Counted from the first letter of the stretch, positions 12,395 through 22,444 are shown. The stretch is 64,000 bases of DNA from Hormiphora californensis (GCA_020137815.1 CM035362.1:5881715-5945714); one strand, 5' to 3'. Made by a program: numbers and translations. The notes: a model not told the origin generated them from the sequence alone.

Positions 12395-15300
12395 TCTTTC
12401 TCTCCCCTCTTATACTACTCCCTATCATCATCCTTGTGAAACCGCTGTTTCTCGTTAAAATCACCACCGATTCACCGGCACAAGATTGTGTATGAAATTT
12501 TTACAGCGTAGAATTGTCTCATCATGCATCATGTTACACATGAGTAAACTCTACAGTAAACACATGAGCCAGGAACCGACCGACAACCAATCAGAACTCG
12601 TAATTTAGGTCACTGGTCACGTGACTGGTTATCAGCCAACCAGTATTTCCTGATTCGGTCGGTTCCTGCTCTACAGTAAACGCATGAGCATATAACCCGT
12701 CCTTGGAGTGACACACTCATGTCGGGCCGTTCAGTTATACCCACTTGGAGTGACACACTCAATTATAACCAGTAACCACCCTATAACTATTACCATATCC
12801 CGCAGAGAAAACAGATTTGGAGTTATCTTTGATCAGAGCAGGGGATGGAAACAGGCCCAATGCTCTCTTCTCAAAAACTCTCTCAACACTCAATGTGAGT
12901 TGAAAATCGTTACCATGGAAACCACGAGTTGCCGAGTTGTTTTGTTCAACCCCTTAGCTTGGCAATTGCCGAGTTGGTAGTTCGCTTATTATATCTCTTG
13001 TCAGAGCATTGACCTGCACTGACCCTATTCACAATTGGCCTAACAGCTTATAACACCTGTCCCTTTCCAGCGATCTGATCAACATTTTTAACCCTTTTCC
13101 ACTGTCCAGGAGATATTGGAGAACATGACCCCACCAGGTATCACCATGGTGATATAGGACTAACACCATCACCCTCCCAGGAGATATTGGAGAACATGAC
13201 CCCAGGTATCACCATGGTGATATAGGACTAACACCATCACCCTCCCAGGAGATATTGGAGAACATGACCCCACCGCTGGGAGAGATGCTGAAAACACATT
13301 ACAAGGAACTCGTGTCTCTCCTTCTCAGAATCGTGAACAGAGGTTGGTGGGGCGGGGTTTTACCTGGTTACCATGGTTACCTTAATGTGTTGCCTGGTTA
13401 CCATGGTTACCATGAGTGATCGAGGTGTCTCTTCTTCTCACGATTGTAAACAGAGGTTGCTGGTTGATAGAGCCGGGGTTCGGCCTCCACGACTCTTTTG
13501 TTGGAAAATATGGTTGCTTATAATTTAGCTCTTTGCCTCAAACTTTGAACTAAACAAATTGTAAAAATATGACGAATTGTAACAATGCAACACCCAAACA
13601 CTATAGCCACGGATGAGGACCCGTTCAGTATGGAGGAGGGGGACCTGGCTGGCGACTGTTTGGAGCGCATTGCACGTGCTAGGAGTTGGGGCGTGACGTC
13701 ACTCACAAAGACTTCCATCATCAGGTATTACCTGGTTACCATGGTTACCATCATCATGTGATAACTGGTTACCATGGTTATCATCAGCTGTCACTTCCCA
13801 GACCAAATAAAATTGTATGAGATGTGAAACCCATCTCTGAATTGCTGGTACGGTCGGACCCCGATTTAGTGGCAGGATTTTTCCCCCAAGGATGCCACTA
13901 AATCGGGGTCCGACTGTATTGTAATTCTGTAATTCTTCCCTTCAGTTCCCTGCTAAGAAGTGTTCTACTTGATAGTACGATATCCAACAAACCATTCGAA
14001 ATCATCAGAGCAGCCTACAGGTATACTTACAACAATAGGTGTTACCATGGTTACCATGGTTATCATGGCAGTGCAGCGTTACCATGGTTATCATAGCTAC
14101 GTTACCATGGTTATCATAGCTGCGTTACCACGGTTATCATAGCTACGTTACCATGGTTATCATGGCAGCGTTACCATGGCTACCATGGCAGCGTTACCAT
14201 GGTTATCATAGCTGCGTTACCATGGTTATCATAGCTGCACCACCACTACCTAAATTATGACTTCCCTGAAATCACTGTTACCACGATGTTGTTTGGACTG
14301 TACTTCACGACAGCACGTACTCGTTTGATCCTAGTTATTAATTAAATTAATTAATTAATAATTTATCTCATCTGTTACAGCTCGGAGCCTACAGTTTTGC
14401 TGGAAAGTATAGGTACCACTGAGATTGAGGTTATTTTGAGCATTTTGCACACAGAGAAGAGGATCTATGTAAAGAAGTTCTTTGTAGCTTTCCTTACCGA
14501 TCTTTTCAGGTAGGAGCTGGAAATGCAATTAATTTAATTTTAAGATTACCAAATAGCATGAATTCCTGAACCTAGAGCTGTTGTTAACTAAGTAGTTAAC
14601 TTAGTTGTTAACCTAGTCCTAACCTAGTATTTAACCTAGCCCAGTCCTAACCTACTATTTAACCTAGTATTTATCCTAGTGTTATCCTAGTGTTAACCTA
14701 GTGGGTGTGCGGACTCTAGTGCTACACTCTAAGTCTAAAGAGGACTCTACAATGTAGATGTAGAGTCTACATCTAAATTTAGATTTAGATAAAGAGTCCA
14801 AATAATTCTAAACTCTAGGAGGACTCTTTATCTAAAAAGTCTACACAGGGCGGACTCTTTATCTAAAAAGTCTAAACAAAGTGGACTTTATATCTACATA
14901 AATCTAAATTAGATATAGAGTCCGCCTTTCGCCGCGAACTCGAGATTTCGGCCGCTAGGCCGGAAACGAGAGTTTGCTCTACCCCTATACTAATTTAGAA
15001 GGGTTAGGGCCGTTATTTGGGTTCGAGGTTAGGGTTAGGGTTAGTGTTAGGGTTAGGTTTTGGGTTGGGTTAGGATTTTAGACATAGAGTCCGGGTTGGA
15101 GGATTTGGCGCCAAAATGTACTAGAGGACTCTATATCTAAAAATTCTACACAGCGCGGACTCTTTATCTAAAAAGTCTACACAGGGAGGACTCTTTATCT
15201 AAACTTTTTTCAAAATCTAACTGTAGATAAAGAGTCCGTTTTTAGATATAGAGTCCGCCTTGGATTTAGATAAAGAGTCCGTTAGCACTAGAGTCCGCCC

Positions 15301-18300
15301 ACCAACCTAGTGTTATCCTAGTATTTAATCTAGTGTTATCCTAGTATTTAATCTAGTAGTTAACCTAGTGTTATCCTAGTGTTAACCTAGCAGTAAACCA
15401 CGTGTTATCCTAGTGCTAACCTAGTATTTAACCTAGTGTTAACCTAGCAGTAAACCTATATTTAATCACGTGTTATCCTAGTGTTAACCTAGCAGTAAAC
15501 CTATATTTAATCACGTGTTATCCTAGTGTTAACCTAGCAGTAAACCTATATTTAATCACGTGTTATCCTAGTGTTAACCTAGCAGTAAACCTATATTTAA
15601 CAGGAGTGGACGATCTAAGCATCACCTGTATAGCGGAGAAGTCATTTCTACTCTGTTGGCAGGTGAGCTACCGTATGGGGCAATAAAAATCCCCCCCCCA
15701 AGTCTACCATAGTTCCAGATATCGTGGAGCGCTAAAATACATAACATGCATAAAAATATTTCATTTGCCCAAAGCTGTAAAGCTATTTTTCACACTTTTG
15801 GGAGTCTGTGATAATAATTGAATAAATTTCGGCAATTCAGTCGTCATGGTTACCGCTTCAGTTGCCATGGGAACAATTAAAATTGGTGTTTAAAAATTTC
15901 ACTACATCACTCATCAGTAATATTTAATATCCGAAAACATTGATGGAAAAATCTAACCAACCCCTTACTGCCCAGGTTTAGCAACCCCCGATCCCGAGTT
16001 GAATTCCCGATCTTTGGAGTTACTTCTTCTCATATCTTCGGAGGATAAGGGTCTTCAGTGTATATTCCAATCTCCAAACACCTTTATAACTCTCGTCAAT
16101 AGGTACACTAGTCCTGTTATCATGGTTATCATAACTTCGTTACCATGGTTATCATAACTTCGTTACCAGTTGTTTTGGATCTCTCCAATCAATAACAACA
16201 TTACACTTTACAGGGTGCTCCTGGAAACAGAGGGCAGGTTTGATTTGTGCTGTAAGTTGCTATGGAAACTGATACATAGCTTCCGGGATCTTCAAAACTC
16301 CGTCAAAGTTATCGAGAACATGGGTTAGTTGCAAAGAATGAAAACTATAGTCTTCCAATTTTTGAAAGATTGTGGCAGATTGAGTGAGAGCCATGAGGCC
16401 TTGTAACCCAGCCTGGGTTACCCAGGCCACCGCAGCTTCTTTAATCAATATATACTGATAGGACTAACACAGCACCTTCACCCTCCCAGGTGACCCAGGT
16501 ATCACCCTGGTAACACCATCACCCTCCCAGGTATCACCATGGTAACACCATCACCCTCCCAGGTATCACCATGCTAACACCATCACCCTCCCAGGTATCA
16601 CCATGGTAACACCATCACCCTCCCAGGTATCACCATGGTAACACCATCAACCTCCCAGGTATCACCATGGTAACACCATCAACCTCCCAGGTATCACCAT
16701 GGTAACACCATCACCCTCCCAGGTATCACCATGGTAACACCATCACCCTCCCAGGTATCACCATGGTAACACCATCACCCTCCCAGGTATCACAATGGTA
16801 ACACCATCACCCTCCCAGGTATCAACATGGTAACACCATCACCATCCCAGGTATCATCATGGTAACACCATCACCCTCCCAGGTATCACCATGGCAACAC
16901 CATCACCCTCCCAGGTATCACCATGGTAACACCATCACCCTCCCAAGTATCACCATGGTAACACCATCACCCTCCCAGGTATCACCACGGTAACACCATC
17001 ACCCTCCCAGGTATCACCATGGTAACACCATCACCCTCCCAGGTATCACCATGGTAACACCATGCCACCCTCCCAGGTATCACCATGGTAACACCATCAC
17101 CCTCCCAGGTATCACCATGGTAACACCATCACCCTCCCAGGTATCACCACGGTAACACCATCACCCTCCCAGGTATCACCATGGTAACACCATCATCCTC
17201 CCAGGTATCACCATGGTAACACCATCACCCTCCCAGGTATCACCATCACCCTCCCAGGTATCACCATGGTAACACCATCACCCTCCCAGGTATCACCACG
17301 GTAACACCATCACCCTCCCAGGTATCACCACGGTAACACCATCACCCTCCCAGGTATCACCACGGTGATAGGAATGCTAGAAACAGAGGATAATGATGTG
17401 AAGTGTATCGGGACTGAGTGCATTAGAATTCTCCTCAACTCAAACTCTTTCGATTACCGAGCTCAGCTGATAAGGAAAGGTAGGTTGTAAATAAAATCCC
17501 TGAGGAGCTCAGCTTGGGCAGGTATCAGACTAGGAAAGGAATAGTGAGGTCTCAAAAATGGAAATAAAAAGGAATATAGGATTTGTTAAACACCAGCTGT
17601 AACTATTTTATTCGACCTCTTATTAGTAACTCGATTTAATTAAAAACACTGGCCCCCATTCTCCCACCCCTAAACAAGTATCCCCTAATCAGATGTGCAC
17701 ACAATGTTGATTGGCCTCCTGAAAACTAGCACCGCTGGTCACGTTCTCCACTCTGTAATGACTTGTCTGGCTGAGTTGGCCGTCTCCTACTCCTCCTACC
17801 ATCCCGTCCCTGCTGTTCAGGTTAGTTACCATGGTTACCTGCTGTGAGTCATGGTTAACATGGTTACCAGGTGTGAGTCATAGTTAACATGGTTACCAGG
17901 TGTGAGTCATGGTTACCATGGTTACCAGGTGTGAGTCATGGTTACCATGGTTACCAGGTGTGAGTCATGGTTACCATAGTTACCAATCTAAACTCGTGAT
18001 TCCTCCACACACAGAATGCGATGCTCCAAAGTGACGGTCTAAAACGAATAATTCAAATTGCCCAAGCTAACCGGCTAACTAACCCAACGCTCCAAACTGC
18101 TGCTTATCTACTTATAGCCGCGACCCTCCTTGGTTAGTTTGAATTTCATTTTAGCCGCCCCCCCCTGGTTAGTTTCACTTTAGCACAATCTTCCTTGGTT
18201 AGTTTCACTTTCACTTTAGCCGCGACCCCCCCTGGTTAGTTTCACTTTCATTTTAGCCGCCCCCCCCCCCCTTGGTTAGTTTCACTTTCACTTACCTTGT

Positions 18301-21300
18301 TCGACCGTCATTCCCCTTGAACAAAACAAACTTCCCCTTCACCTCTCTCTCATGTAACACTTTCTCTTGTTTAGGCAACCAAATGGTGGAGATGCGTTTA
18401 GCGGAGTACGATCTGTCAATCGAAGAGGACCTCCGCCACCAGACAAAGCACAGCGACCAGACATGTACGTGCAATATCATATCAGGAACCGACCGAATCA
18501 GGAAATACGGGTCCCTGATTGGCTGATAACCAGTCACGTGACCTAAATAACGAGTTCTGATTGGTTGTTTACTTGTGTCGGTCGGTTCCTGTATCATATG
18601 TTTGTCAAGTTTGTCATGGATGAGATCTCATATCAGATCGATCTGATCAGGATTTAATAGGGAGTGAGATAGCAGTGTCATTTATGTTTGTCTGTCTCAA
18701 GATGATTGACGCGTCGCGAGCTGTAGGATAGACTTTCTCACAAATTGTTGGACAAGACAGGGGTATTATAAGAGTCCCATCTGTGCTTTGGGGTTCAATA
18801 TAATCCGAAGATCATCATGATGATAACTGCAGTTATTGATTTCTTTCCATCATCAGTGTCGCTGGCGATCAAAGCGATAACCCTGTTCCGATATCACTCA
18901 CTGATTGTTGATAACGGCACTTACAAGTTTAGCTCCACTTTCGATTCTGGTGATACTCTGTCTATATTCAATGTAAGTGCAGTGGGAACTGTCTGCAACC
19001 ATTTACTATTTGAAATTAATATATTCTCATGGCTATTATACGGATTACAGTTGGACCCTGATTTAACGGCACCCTTGGGGGAAAAGGGGTTTGTCCGTTA
19101 AATCGGGGTGTCCGTTAAAATTAATAAAAGTTCAATTTTTAGAATGTATTATGGTCCGTCTGTAAGCACAGCTCAGTAAAATCAGGAATTATCGACCTGC
19201 TGGAGGACAAGAGTGAACAGAGCCTCATTTATCTGTAAGTGCTCCTTCATAAAATAAACCATCCTCTTTGTCTTGTATTCTGATCACGTGTTCCTGTATT
19301 TTAGGGCTTCCCTATCCAAGATCAAGGAATGTGCTACTGTCATTGTGGAACAGGGTTTGTCTCCTCTTATTGATATGCTTTACACGGGAAACCTTCGAGA
19401 ACGAGAATCCGCCGCAACCCTCCTCGCTTCTCTCTCCTATTTTGAAGTTAGTTAATGTTATAGTGCTCCTTCATAAAACTAAACGCACCAATATAATACA
19501 TTTTTTTACGGAGAAGTCACCAAAAGATACATTCGAGCTCATTTTAAAACACATGTGGGGTACTTGTTTTGTACAATTGTACAAACTCTTTTATAACAGT
19601 CTAACTTGGCAATGGGGGACAGGTTTCACACATAATTTATGCAGAGAGGTATGGAGGAGCTGTTGATAGAGTCCCATGAAGATCCGGCACTGCTAGCATC
19701 CGTAACAGAAACTAGTCCTAATGTTCCCCTTTACAAGAATTTCCAGGTACGAAACTAGTCCTAATGTTCCCCTTTACAAGAATTTCCAGGTACGAAACTA
19801 GTCCTAATGTTCCCCTTTACAAGAATTTCCAGGTACGAAACTAGTCCTAATGTTCCCCTTTACAAGAATTTCCAGGTACGAAACGTTAATGTCTCTCTCT
19901 CACTCTCTCCCTCTCTCTCTCTCTCCCTCTCTCTATCTCTCTCTCTCTTCCTCTTTCTCCTGTTCACTCACCCTCTCTCTCTCTCACTCTCACCCTCTCT
20001 CTCTCTCTCCCACTCTCCCACTCCCTCTACCCCTCCTGACTCCCCTCTCATTCAGGAAAGGTTAAGCGAGAACACGGCCCGTGACCACAAAAGAAGGGTA
20101 CTCAGTAAGCAGGAGAGCAGGTCTGGAACAGAGCGATCACAACCTCTGGGATCCCCAGTGAAATTACCCGGTAAGATCTGTATGGCGGCGCCAAACCCCA
20201 TTTGATTCTCAAATGCGCTCAAATGCGCTCAGTGCGCTCAGATGGGGTCGCGGCGCCAGACAGGGTAAGATCAAGTAGGGGGTGGTGGTTGAATATTAAG
20301 ATCAAGTGGGGTGGTGGTCATTGACTAAGTTTGAAAGTTCTCCGTTAGCCCTGTTTTGTTTAGACGCTCTCTCGCGTATTTCAATGTTGGCCGGGGTGTT
20401 TCTCACTCTTCATTTAATTTCCTTTTTCTAATGTTCATTATTCACAGATATCGGTACGAATAGTCTGATATATGGGCAAAAGCCACTGTCTCGGCAAAAG
20501 TCCCGTGGTCATGAGGAGGCGAATAAGACTCCAATTCCTGGTGACAAAAACTTTGCGGTAGGTATAGACTCGTATTATAGTTCATCTTGTTATTACATCC
20601 TGCAGCTGGAAAGTGAAAGTGAAAGTGATTTACGTCTGCTGACAATTACATGGGCAATGAATATAGTTTTCAAAATACTAACTTTGTACATTTCTTTCAG
20701 AGGATCGACACAGTACGATATACAGACATTACAACTATGGGACTTACCCGACCTTACTCCAAGGTATACCGCAGGAACCGACCTAATCAGGAAACAATGG
20801 TCCCTGATTGGCTGATAACCAGTCACGTGATCTGGACAGTGCAGGCTTCTGTAAACATAGCTCTGCCACACTGTTTTACTCAGTTCTTAATCAACAAGTT
20901 GGCCAATCGGAGCTGTTTTTAGTGGCTCGGTTTTTATTGCAAACCCTGCCATCTAACCCCGGCCCCTCTATTTAGTATTTACTAATTCACTAACTCCGGC
21001 CCCTCTATATTTACTAATTTACTAACTCGATCTAGGTTGATCGCCTGCCAAGTGTGCTATTGTCAAACGAAGGAGCAGCAGTTGGTGATACTGATGCAGC
21101 GTCCTACGATAAAAGGTATGATGCCCATATATGTGATAGTCACGTGATATGCCCATATATGGTGCGTGATAGTCGCGTGATATGTCCAAATATGGTGCGT
21201 GTTAGTCACGTGATATGCCCAAATATGGTACGTGTTAGTCACGTGATATGCCCATATATGGTTATCACGTGCTTATGATGAGGGGGTAAAAAAGAAAACA

Positions 21301-21870
21301 TATTCAATAGTGAAAATAACATGTGTTTCAGTATTGGGTACGATTTCTTTCTTTGCGCGCAGCTGCTCCGTCATAATACACGTCGCAAGCACCTATAATG
21401 TTTTGTTTTTTCTTCTTTTATTCGTCCTATCACACTGTGATCATGTTGCTTGCATATTACCTTCTTGTGTGTTGCATATTGCCTTCTTGTGTGTTGCATG
21501 TGTTTCTTGTGAAACTACGTCATCTTTATAGTATGTAGTTATACATAGTGTGAATCTTTTGTTGAGTGCTGCTTGCCTCGTGATATATTTGTTCAGCCAA
21601 AAGACTCAATTCTTGTTGTGCACCTTTACATACTACCGTATGGTATTCACGTGATTATATGCCCAAATATGGTGCGTGATAGTCACGTGATATGCCCAAA
21701 TATGGTGTTTCTAACCGTGATACAGCTTGTACAGGACAGTAGACCGGCTTTATAAGAAACTCTACCTGCGGCCAGCAACGCAGGCCAGCTCTTCTCGACC
21801 CGCCACCACAGCTCTGGGACGGGAGAAAACACAGCAGAACATGGCACGAACTCTCTCATTTGTGTTTTAA
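2443..21870 (+). CDS. ANKAR: Ankyrin and armadillo repeat protein (ANKAR-like), 26 exons
   Basis: Exons: 2443-2459, 3172-3331, 4474-4662, 4856-4999, 5282-5399, 11761-11828, 13249-13342, 13607-13724, 13946-14020, 14381-14509, 15604-15662, 15976-16102, 16214-16323, 17354-17479, 17693-17820, 18015-18132, 18375-18464, 18857-18972, 19143-19234, 19305-19446, 19645-19746, 20056-20170, 20448-20557, 20701-20763, 21036-21115, 21735-21870 (TAA). All junctions use GT-AG and all phases agree; the sum is 2826 nt, or 941 residues. Residues about 6-170 are ankyrin-like (LLVSSGADIEARDCNG). Residues about 170-770 are helical armadillo-like repeats (GLSPLIDMLYTGN, LQTAAYLLIAATLL). The tail from about 775 is charged and Ser-rich. 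This domain order matches ANKAR-type scaffold proteins; the molecular role is unknown. Least certain are exon 1 (17 coding bases), exon 6 (weak GTGGAT donor) and the exon 8 acceptor. A poly(A) signal lies at 22156. Many exon edges are tandemly duplicated (see the separate entries). Confidence 0.8.
2471..2565. mobile_element. MITE-A copy just after the exon 1 donor
   Basis: Starts 11 bases after the GTAAGT donor of the 17-nt first coding exon and ends in TTGGTCGGTTCCTG. It is in reverse orientation to the 1571-1680 copy. 2566-3052 contains no gene I can support. Confidence 0.75.
3053..3158. repeat. 21-bp minisatellite before the exon 2 acceptor
   Basis: About five copies of CACCATGACAACACGGCCTGA end directly before the CCCGCCTCAG acceptor of exon 2 (3172). 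Confidence 0.9.
3260..4259. repeat. Tandem array: exon 2 end + donor + MITE-A, about 160-bp unit x 6-7
   Basis: Unit starts (GTTGGTGTTGGGG) are at 3260, 3425, 3585, 3746, 3905, 4066 and 4227, so the period is 159-165 bp. Each full unit carries the last 72 coding bases of ANKAR-like exon 2 (peptide VGDIDMEGWSTFHHTAASND), the intact GTGAGT donor and most of a MITE-A. The seventh unit has an internal deletion but keeps the donor. The first unit is the true exon end (donor at 3332). Confidence 0.9.
4260..4368. mobile_element. Complete MITE-A with 8-bp direct repeats
   Basis: CAGGAACCGACTG at 4268 to GTCAGTTCCTG at 4360, flanked by ATAGTTTG on both sides (4260-4267, 4361-4368). It directly follows the exon 2 array. 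Confidence 0.8.
5071..5233. mobile_element. Foldback element, family C (ACCCCGATTTA / TAAATCGGGGT)
   Basis: Inverted ACCCCGATTACC ... GGTAAATCGGGGTCCGACT, with several internal GGTAAATCGGGG motifs. Family C also occurs at 9113, 13853, 19050, 22374, 25501, 32069, 49287, 58166 and 62918. It lies 50 bp upstream of ANKAR-like exon 5. Confidence 0.7.
5411..5927. repeat. (TC)n/(GA)n block with two copies of a GC-rich hairpin repeat
   Basis: (TC)n at 5411-5473, 5690-5755 and 5875-5927, mixed with GA-rich sequence at 5585-5645. Copies of a roughly 100-bp unit at 5490-5560 and 5763-5875 carry the hairpin GCATGGGGCCGTAAGGTCCC followed by ATGCG. A third copy is at 12225-12331. The (TC)n tail makes a SINE-like retroposon possible, but I see no tRNA-like promoter. 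Confidence 0.75.
5929..6262. repeat. Array D: ACCCATAGTCGTAT units in both orientations
   Basis: At least ten copies of TACCCATAGTYGTAT and its reverse complement with short variable spacers. Related arrays lie at 7905-8146, 9335-9591, 10643-10880 and 12012-12216, all in the same large intron region. The function is unknown. Confidence 0.85.
6767..7242. mobile_element. 476-bp near-palindromic MITE with TTAA ends
   Basis: TTAA at 6767-6770 and 7239-7242. The ends are AGTGAGAGTGGACA / TGTCCACTCTCACT, and the arms are near reverse complements of about 200 bp around a centre near 7005. The TTAA target and TIR start are shared with the palindrome at 43028-43952. A piggyBac-type relation is suggested only by TTAA. 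6263-6766 holds degenerate GGGGTCAAATC repeats (6390-6600). Confidence 0.8.
7905..8146. repeat. Array D block, left arm
   Basis: Inverted and direct CCATAGTCGTAT units, framed by CCGCTTAGCGCT-type palindromes. Reverse complement of 10643-10880. Confidence 0.85.
8539..8746. mobile_element. 208-bp palindromic MITE inserted into the left arm
   Basis: The arms begin CCCCCATCAGAATGTCGCTC and are nearly perfect for about 77 bp, with a loop of about 50 bp. The equivalent position in the right arm (about 10250) lacks it, so the two arms show filled and empty sites. Confidence 0.85.
9113..9200. mobile_element. Foldback element, family C (GTTAAAT subtype)
   Basis: TACCCCGATTTAACGG ... CCGTTAAATCCGGGTCCGAC. 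It sits in the central copy of the inverted-repeat structure. A further end fragment is at 9736-9778. Confidence 0.65.
9335..9591. repeat. Array D block, central copy
   Basis: About ten CCATAGTCGTAT units in both orientations with the same bordering CTTAGAGTTAGCTCTAAG-type palindromes as in the arms. Confidence 0.8.
10643..10880. repeat. Array D block, right arm
   Basis: Reverse complement of 7905-8146 with few differences. Confidence 0.85.
12012..12216. repeat. Array D block, dispersed
   Basis: Six to seven CCATAGTTGTAT units flanking short GCTCTCCG inverted pairs, outside the large inverted repeat. 11384-11760 contains no gene I can support. Confidence 0.75.
12225..12402. repeat. Hairpin repeat with long (TC)n tail
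   Basis: Third copy of the unit seen at 5490 and 5763 (GCATGGGGCCGTAAGGTCCC hairpin), ending in (TC)n at 12331-12391. Confidence 0.75.
12549..12689. mobile_element. MITE-A with a 21-bp direct repeat
   Basis: CAGGAACCGACC starts at 12570 and GGTCGGTTCCTG ends at 12668. The flanks 12549-12569 and 12669-12689 are 21-bp direct repeats (CTCTACAGTAAAC...) with one mismatch. 12690-13100 contains no gene I can support. Confidence 0.85.
13109..13248 (+). repeat. Two extra copies of the exon 7 acceptor and exon start
   Basis: CAG followed by GAGATATTGGAGAACATGAC occurs at 13109, 13181 and 13249. Only the last copy continues into the full exon 7. The first two are cut by CCAG/GTATCACCATGG, the same motif that builds the 32-bp minisatellite 3 kb downstream. 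Confidence 0.85.
13361..13470 (+). repeat. GGTTACCATGG repeats and a copy of the exon 7 end + donor
   Basis: GTGTCTCTTCTTCTCACGAT continuing to AACAGAGGTTGCTGG at 13424-13463 is a diverged copy of the exon 7 3' end and its GTTGG donor (13316-13350). GTTACCATGG palindromes surround it. Confidence 0.7.
13853..13919. mobile_element. Foldback element, family C (CACTAAAT subtype)
   Basis: GGTCGGACCCCGATTTAGTG ... CACTAAATCGGGGTCCGACT; about 67 bp, almost a perfect hairpin. It ends 27 bp before exon 9. Confidence 0.8.
14041..14238. repeat. GTTACCATGGTTATCATAGC minisatellite
   Basis: About ten units of 20-27 bp starting shortly after the exon 9 donor (14021). Confidence 0.85.
14583..15600. repeat. 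(AACCTAGT) minisatellite split by a 602-bp inverted-repeat element
   Basis: TTAACCTAGTGTTATCCTAG-type units fill 14583-14701 and 15304-15600. Between them, 14702-15303 has inverted ends GTGGG...GGACTCTAGTGC / GCACTAGAGTCC...CCCAC and internal GGACTCTTTATCTAAA repeats. A short TTAGGG-like run (15022-15063) lies inside. This is probably a MITE inserted into the array. Confidence 0.75.
16455..17353 (+). repeat. 32-bp minisatellite made of acceptor + exon 14 start, about 27 units
   Basis: The unit is GGTATCACCATGGTAACACC then ATCACCCTCCCA. Every unit holds a pyrimidine-rich CCCTCCCAG acceptor fused to a GTATCA that matches the first bases of exon 14 (GTATCACCACGGTGA, starting 17354). The array ends exactly at the true acceptor. 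Units differ by scattered single-base changes and one is partly deleted near 17238. Confidence 0.9.
17821..17988 (+). repeat. Minisatellite directly after the exon 15 donor
   Basis: About six units of GGTTACCAGGTGTGAGTCAT, 28 bp, beginning at the donor. Each includes a CAGGTGTGAGT that resembles a 5' splice site. 17480-17692 contains no other feature. Confidence 0.85.
18133..18290 (+). repeat. Four diverged copies of the exon 16 end + donor
   Basis: TTAGCCGCGACC...CTTGGTTAGTTT, the last coding bases plus GTTAGT donor of exon 16 (18133), recurs near 18170, 18198, 18233 and 18275 with expanding C runs. Confidence 0.8.
18483..18591. mobile_element. MITE-A 18 bp after the exon 17 donor
   Basis: Complete ends CAGGAACCGACCG / GTCGGTTCCTG. 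The flanks share TATCATAT. Confidence 0.85.
19050..19117. mobile_element. Foldback element, family C (GTTAAAT subtype)
   Basis: GTTGGACCCTGATTTAACGG ... CCGTTAAATCGGGGTGTCCG; ends 25 bp before exon 19. Confidence 0.7.
19747..19878 (+). repeat. Three extra tandem copies of the exon 21 end + donor (43 bp)
   Basis: ACTAGTCCTAATGTTCCCCT continuing to TTTCCAGGTACGAA is repeated with identical sequence. GTACGA donors fall at 19747, 19790, 19833 and 19876. Because 43 is not a multiple of three, use of a later donor shifts the frame. Confidence 0.9.
19889..20038. repeat. (TC)n-rich tract before exon 22
   Basis: Imperfect CT/CCCT tract that also serves as the polypyrimidine region for the 20056 acceptor. 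Confidence 0.9.
20169..20273. mobile_element. MITE family 2 between duplicated donors of exon 22
   Basis: Element 20178-20263 with ends CTGTATGGCGG / CGCCAGACAG. The flanking direct repeat GGTAAGATC is itself the exon 22 donor, so the element splits two donor copies. Confidence 0.75.
20772..20829. mobile_element. MITE-A fragment 8 bp after the exon 24 donor
   Basis: CAGGAACCGACCTAATCAGG ... CCAGTCACGTGA, truncated at the 3' end. Confidence 0.8.
21117..21262. repeat. E-box/CArG-box tandem array directly after the exon 25 donor
   Basis: Five units of GTCACGTGATATGCCCA with AATATGG or TATATGG. Each unit pairs CACGTG with CCAAATATGG or CCATATATGG, both exact CC(A/T)6GG. Two more units lie at 21652-21710, just before exon 26. 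21263-21650 shows no other feature. Confidence 0.8.
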
Positions 21871-22010
21871 GAAACAAGTAAACAACCAATCAGAACTCGT
21901 TATTTAGGTCACGTGACTGGTTATCAGCCAATCAGGGACCAGTATATATGTGTGAGAAAACACAGCAGAACATGGCACGGACCCTCTCTTTTGTTTTTTA
22001 AGAAAATATG
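21819..22010. repeat. Duplicated stop-codon region flanking a MITE-A fragment
   Basis: The last ~52 bases of the ANKAR-like ORF including its TAA (21819-21874) recur at about 21954-22004 with small changes. A truncated MITE-A (21875-21945) lies between. Confidence 0.8.
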
Positions 22011-22155
22011 GGACTTTTGTTTTAAGAAAATATGGGACTTGGTAAATTTTATCTAAAACAGATGTTGAAAACAGTGGAAACAGGTGAGTGTATAATTGAA
22101 CTTGTAAAAGAAGGAATGTTTTAAATTGTTCAGATTTAAATCAGCTAATTTTGTA

Positions 22156-22161
22156 AATAAA
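22156..22161 (+). promoter_or_regulatory. Poly(A) signal AATAAA of the ANKAR-like gene
   Basis: AATAAA 286 bases after the stop codon, followed by a T-rich stretch. Confidence 0.6.
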
Positions 22162-22373
22162 GTTATAATTTTTTGTAGTAAACACGAGTGTTAAAAAAGT
22201 AAGAAAACCATCCCTGATATATCAACAATCTTACAAACCTACTTACAAACTACAAAAACCCCACAAAAACTAACAATCATATTAATAAAACCCCTCTAAT
22301 TCTCCACAAACTGGTGCCACCACCATGATAGCTGTCTGAATTACCAATGTTGTCTGTTCTTCGTTCACGGGTA

Positions 22374-22444
22374 CAGTCGGACCCCGATTTATCGGGATGC
22401 TTGGGGGAAGGGGTTTTGCCCGGTAAATCGGGGTCCGTCTGTAT
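22374..22444. mobile_element. Foldback element, family C (TTATCGGG subtype)
   Basis: CAGTCGGACCCCGATTTATC ... GGTAAATCGGGGTCCGTCTG. It lies in the convergent interval between the ANKAR-like and IDE-like genes. Confidence 0.8.

Noticed and set aside
16455-17353. CRISPR-like regular repeats
   Set aside because: Units are contiguous without unique spacers, in a eukaryotic intron; this is a minisatellite.
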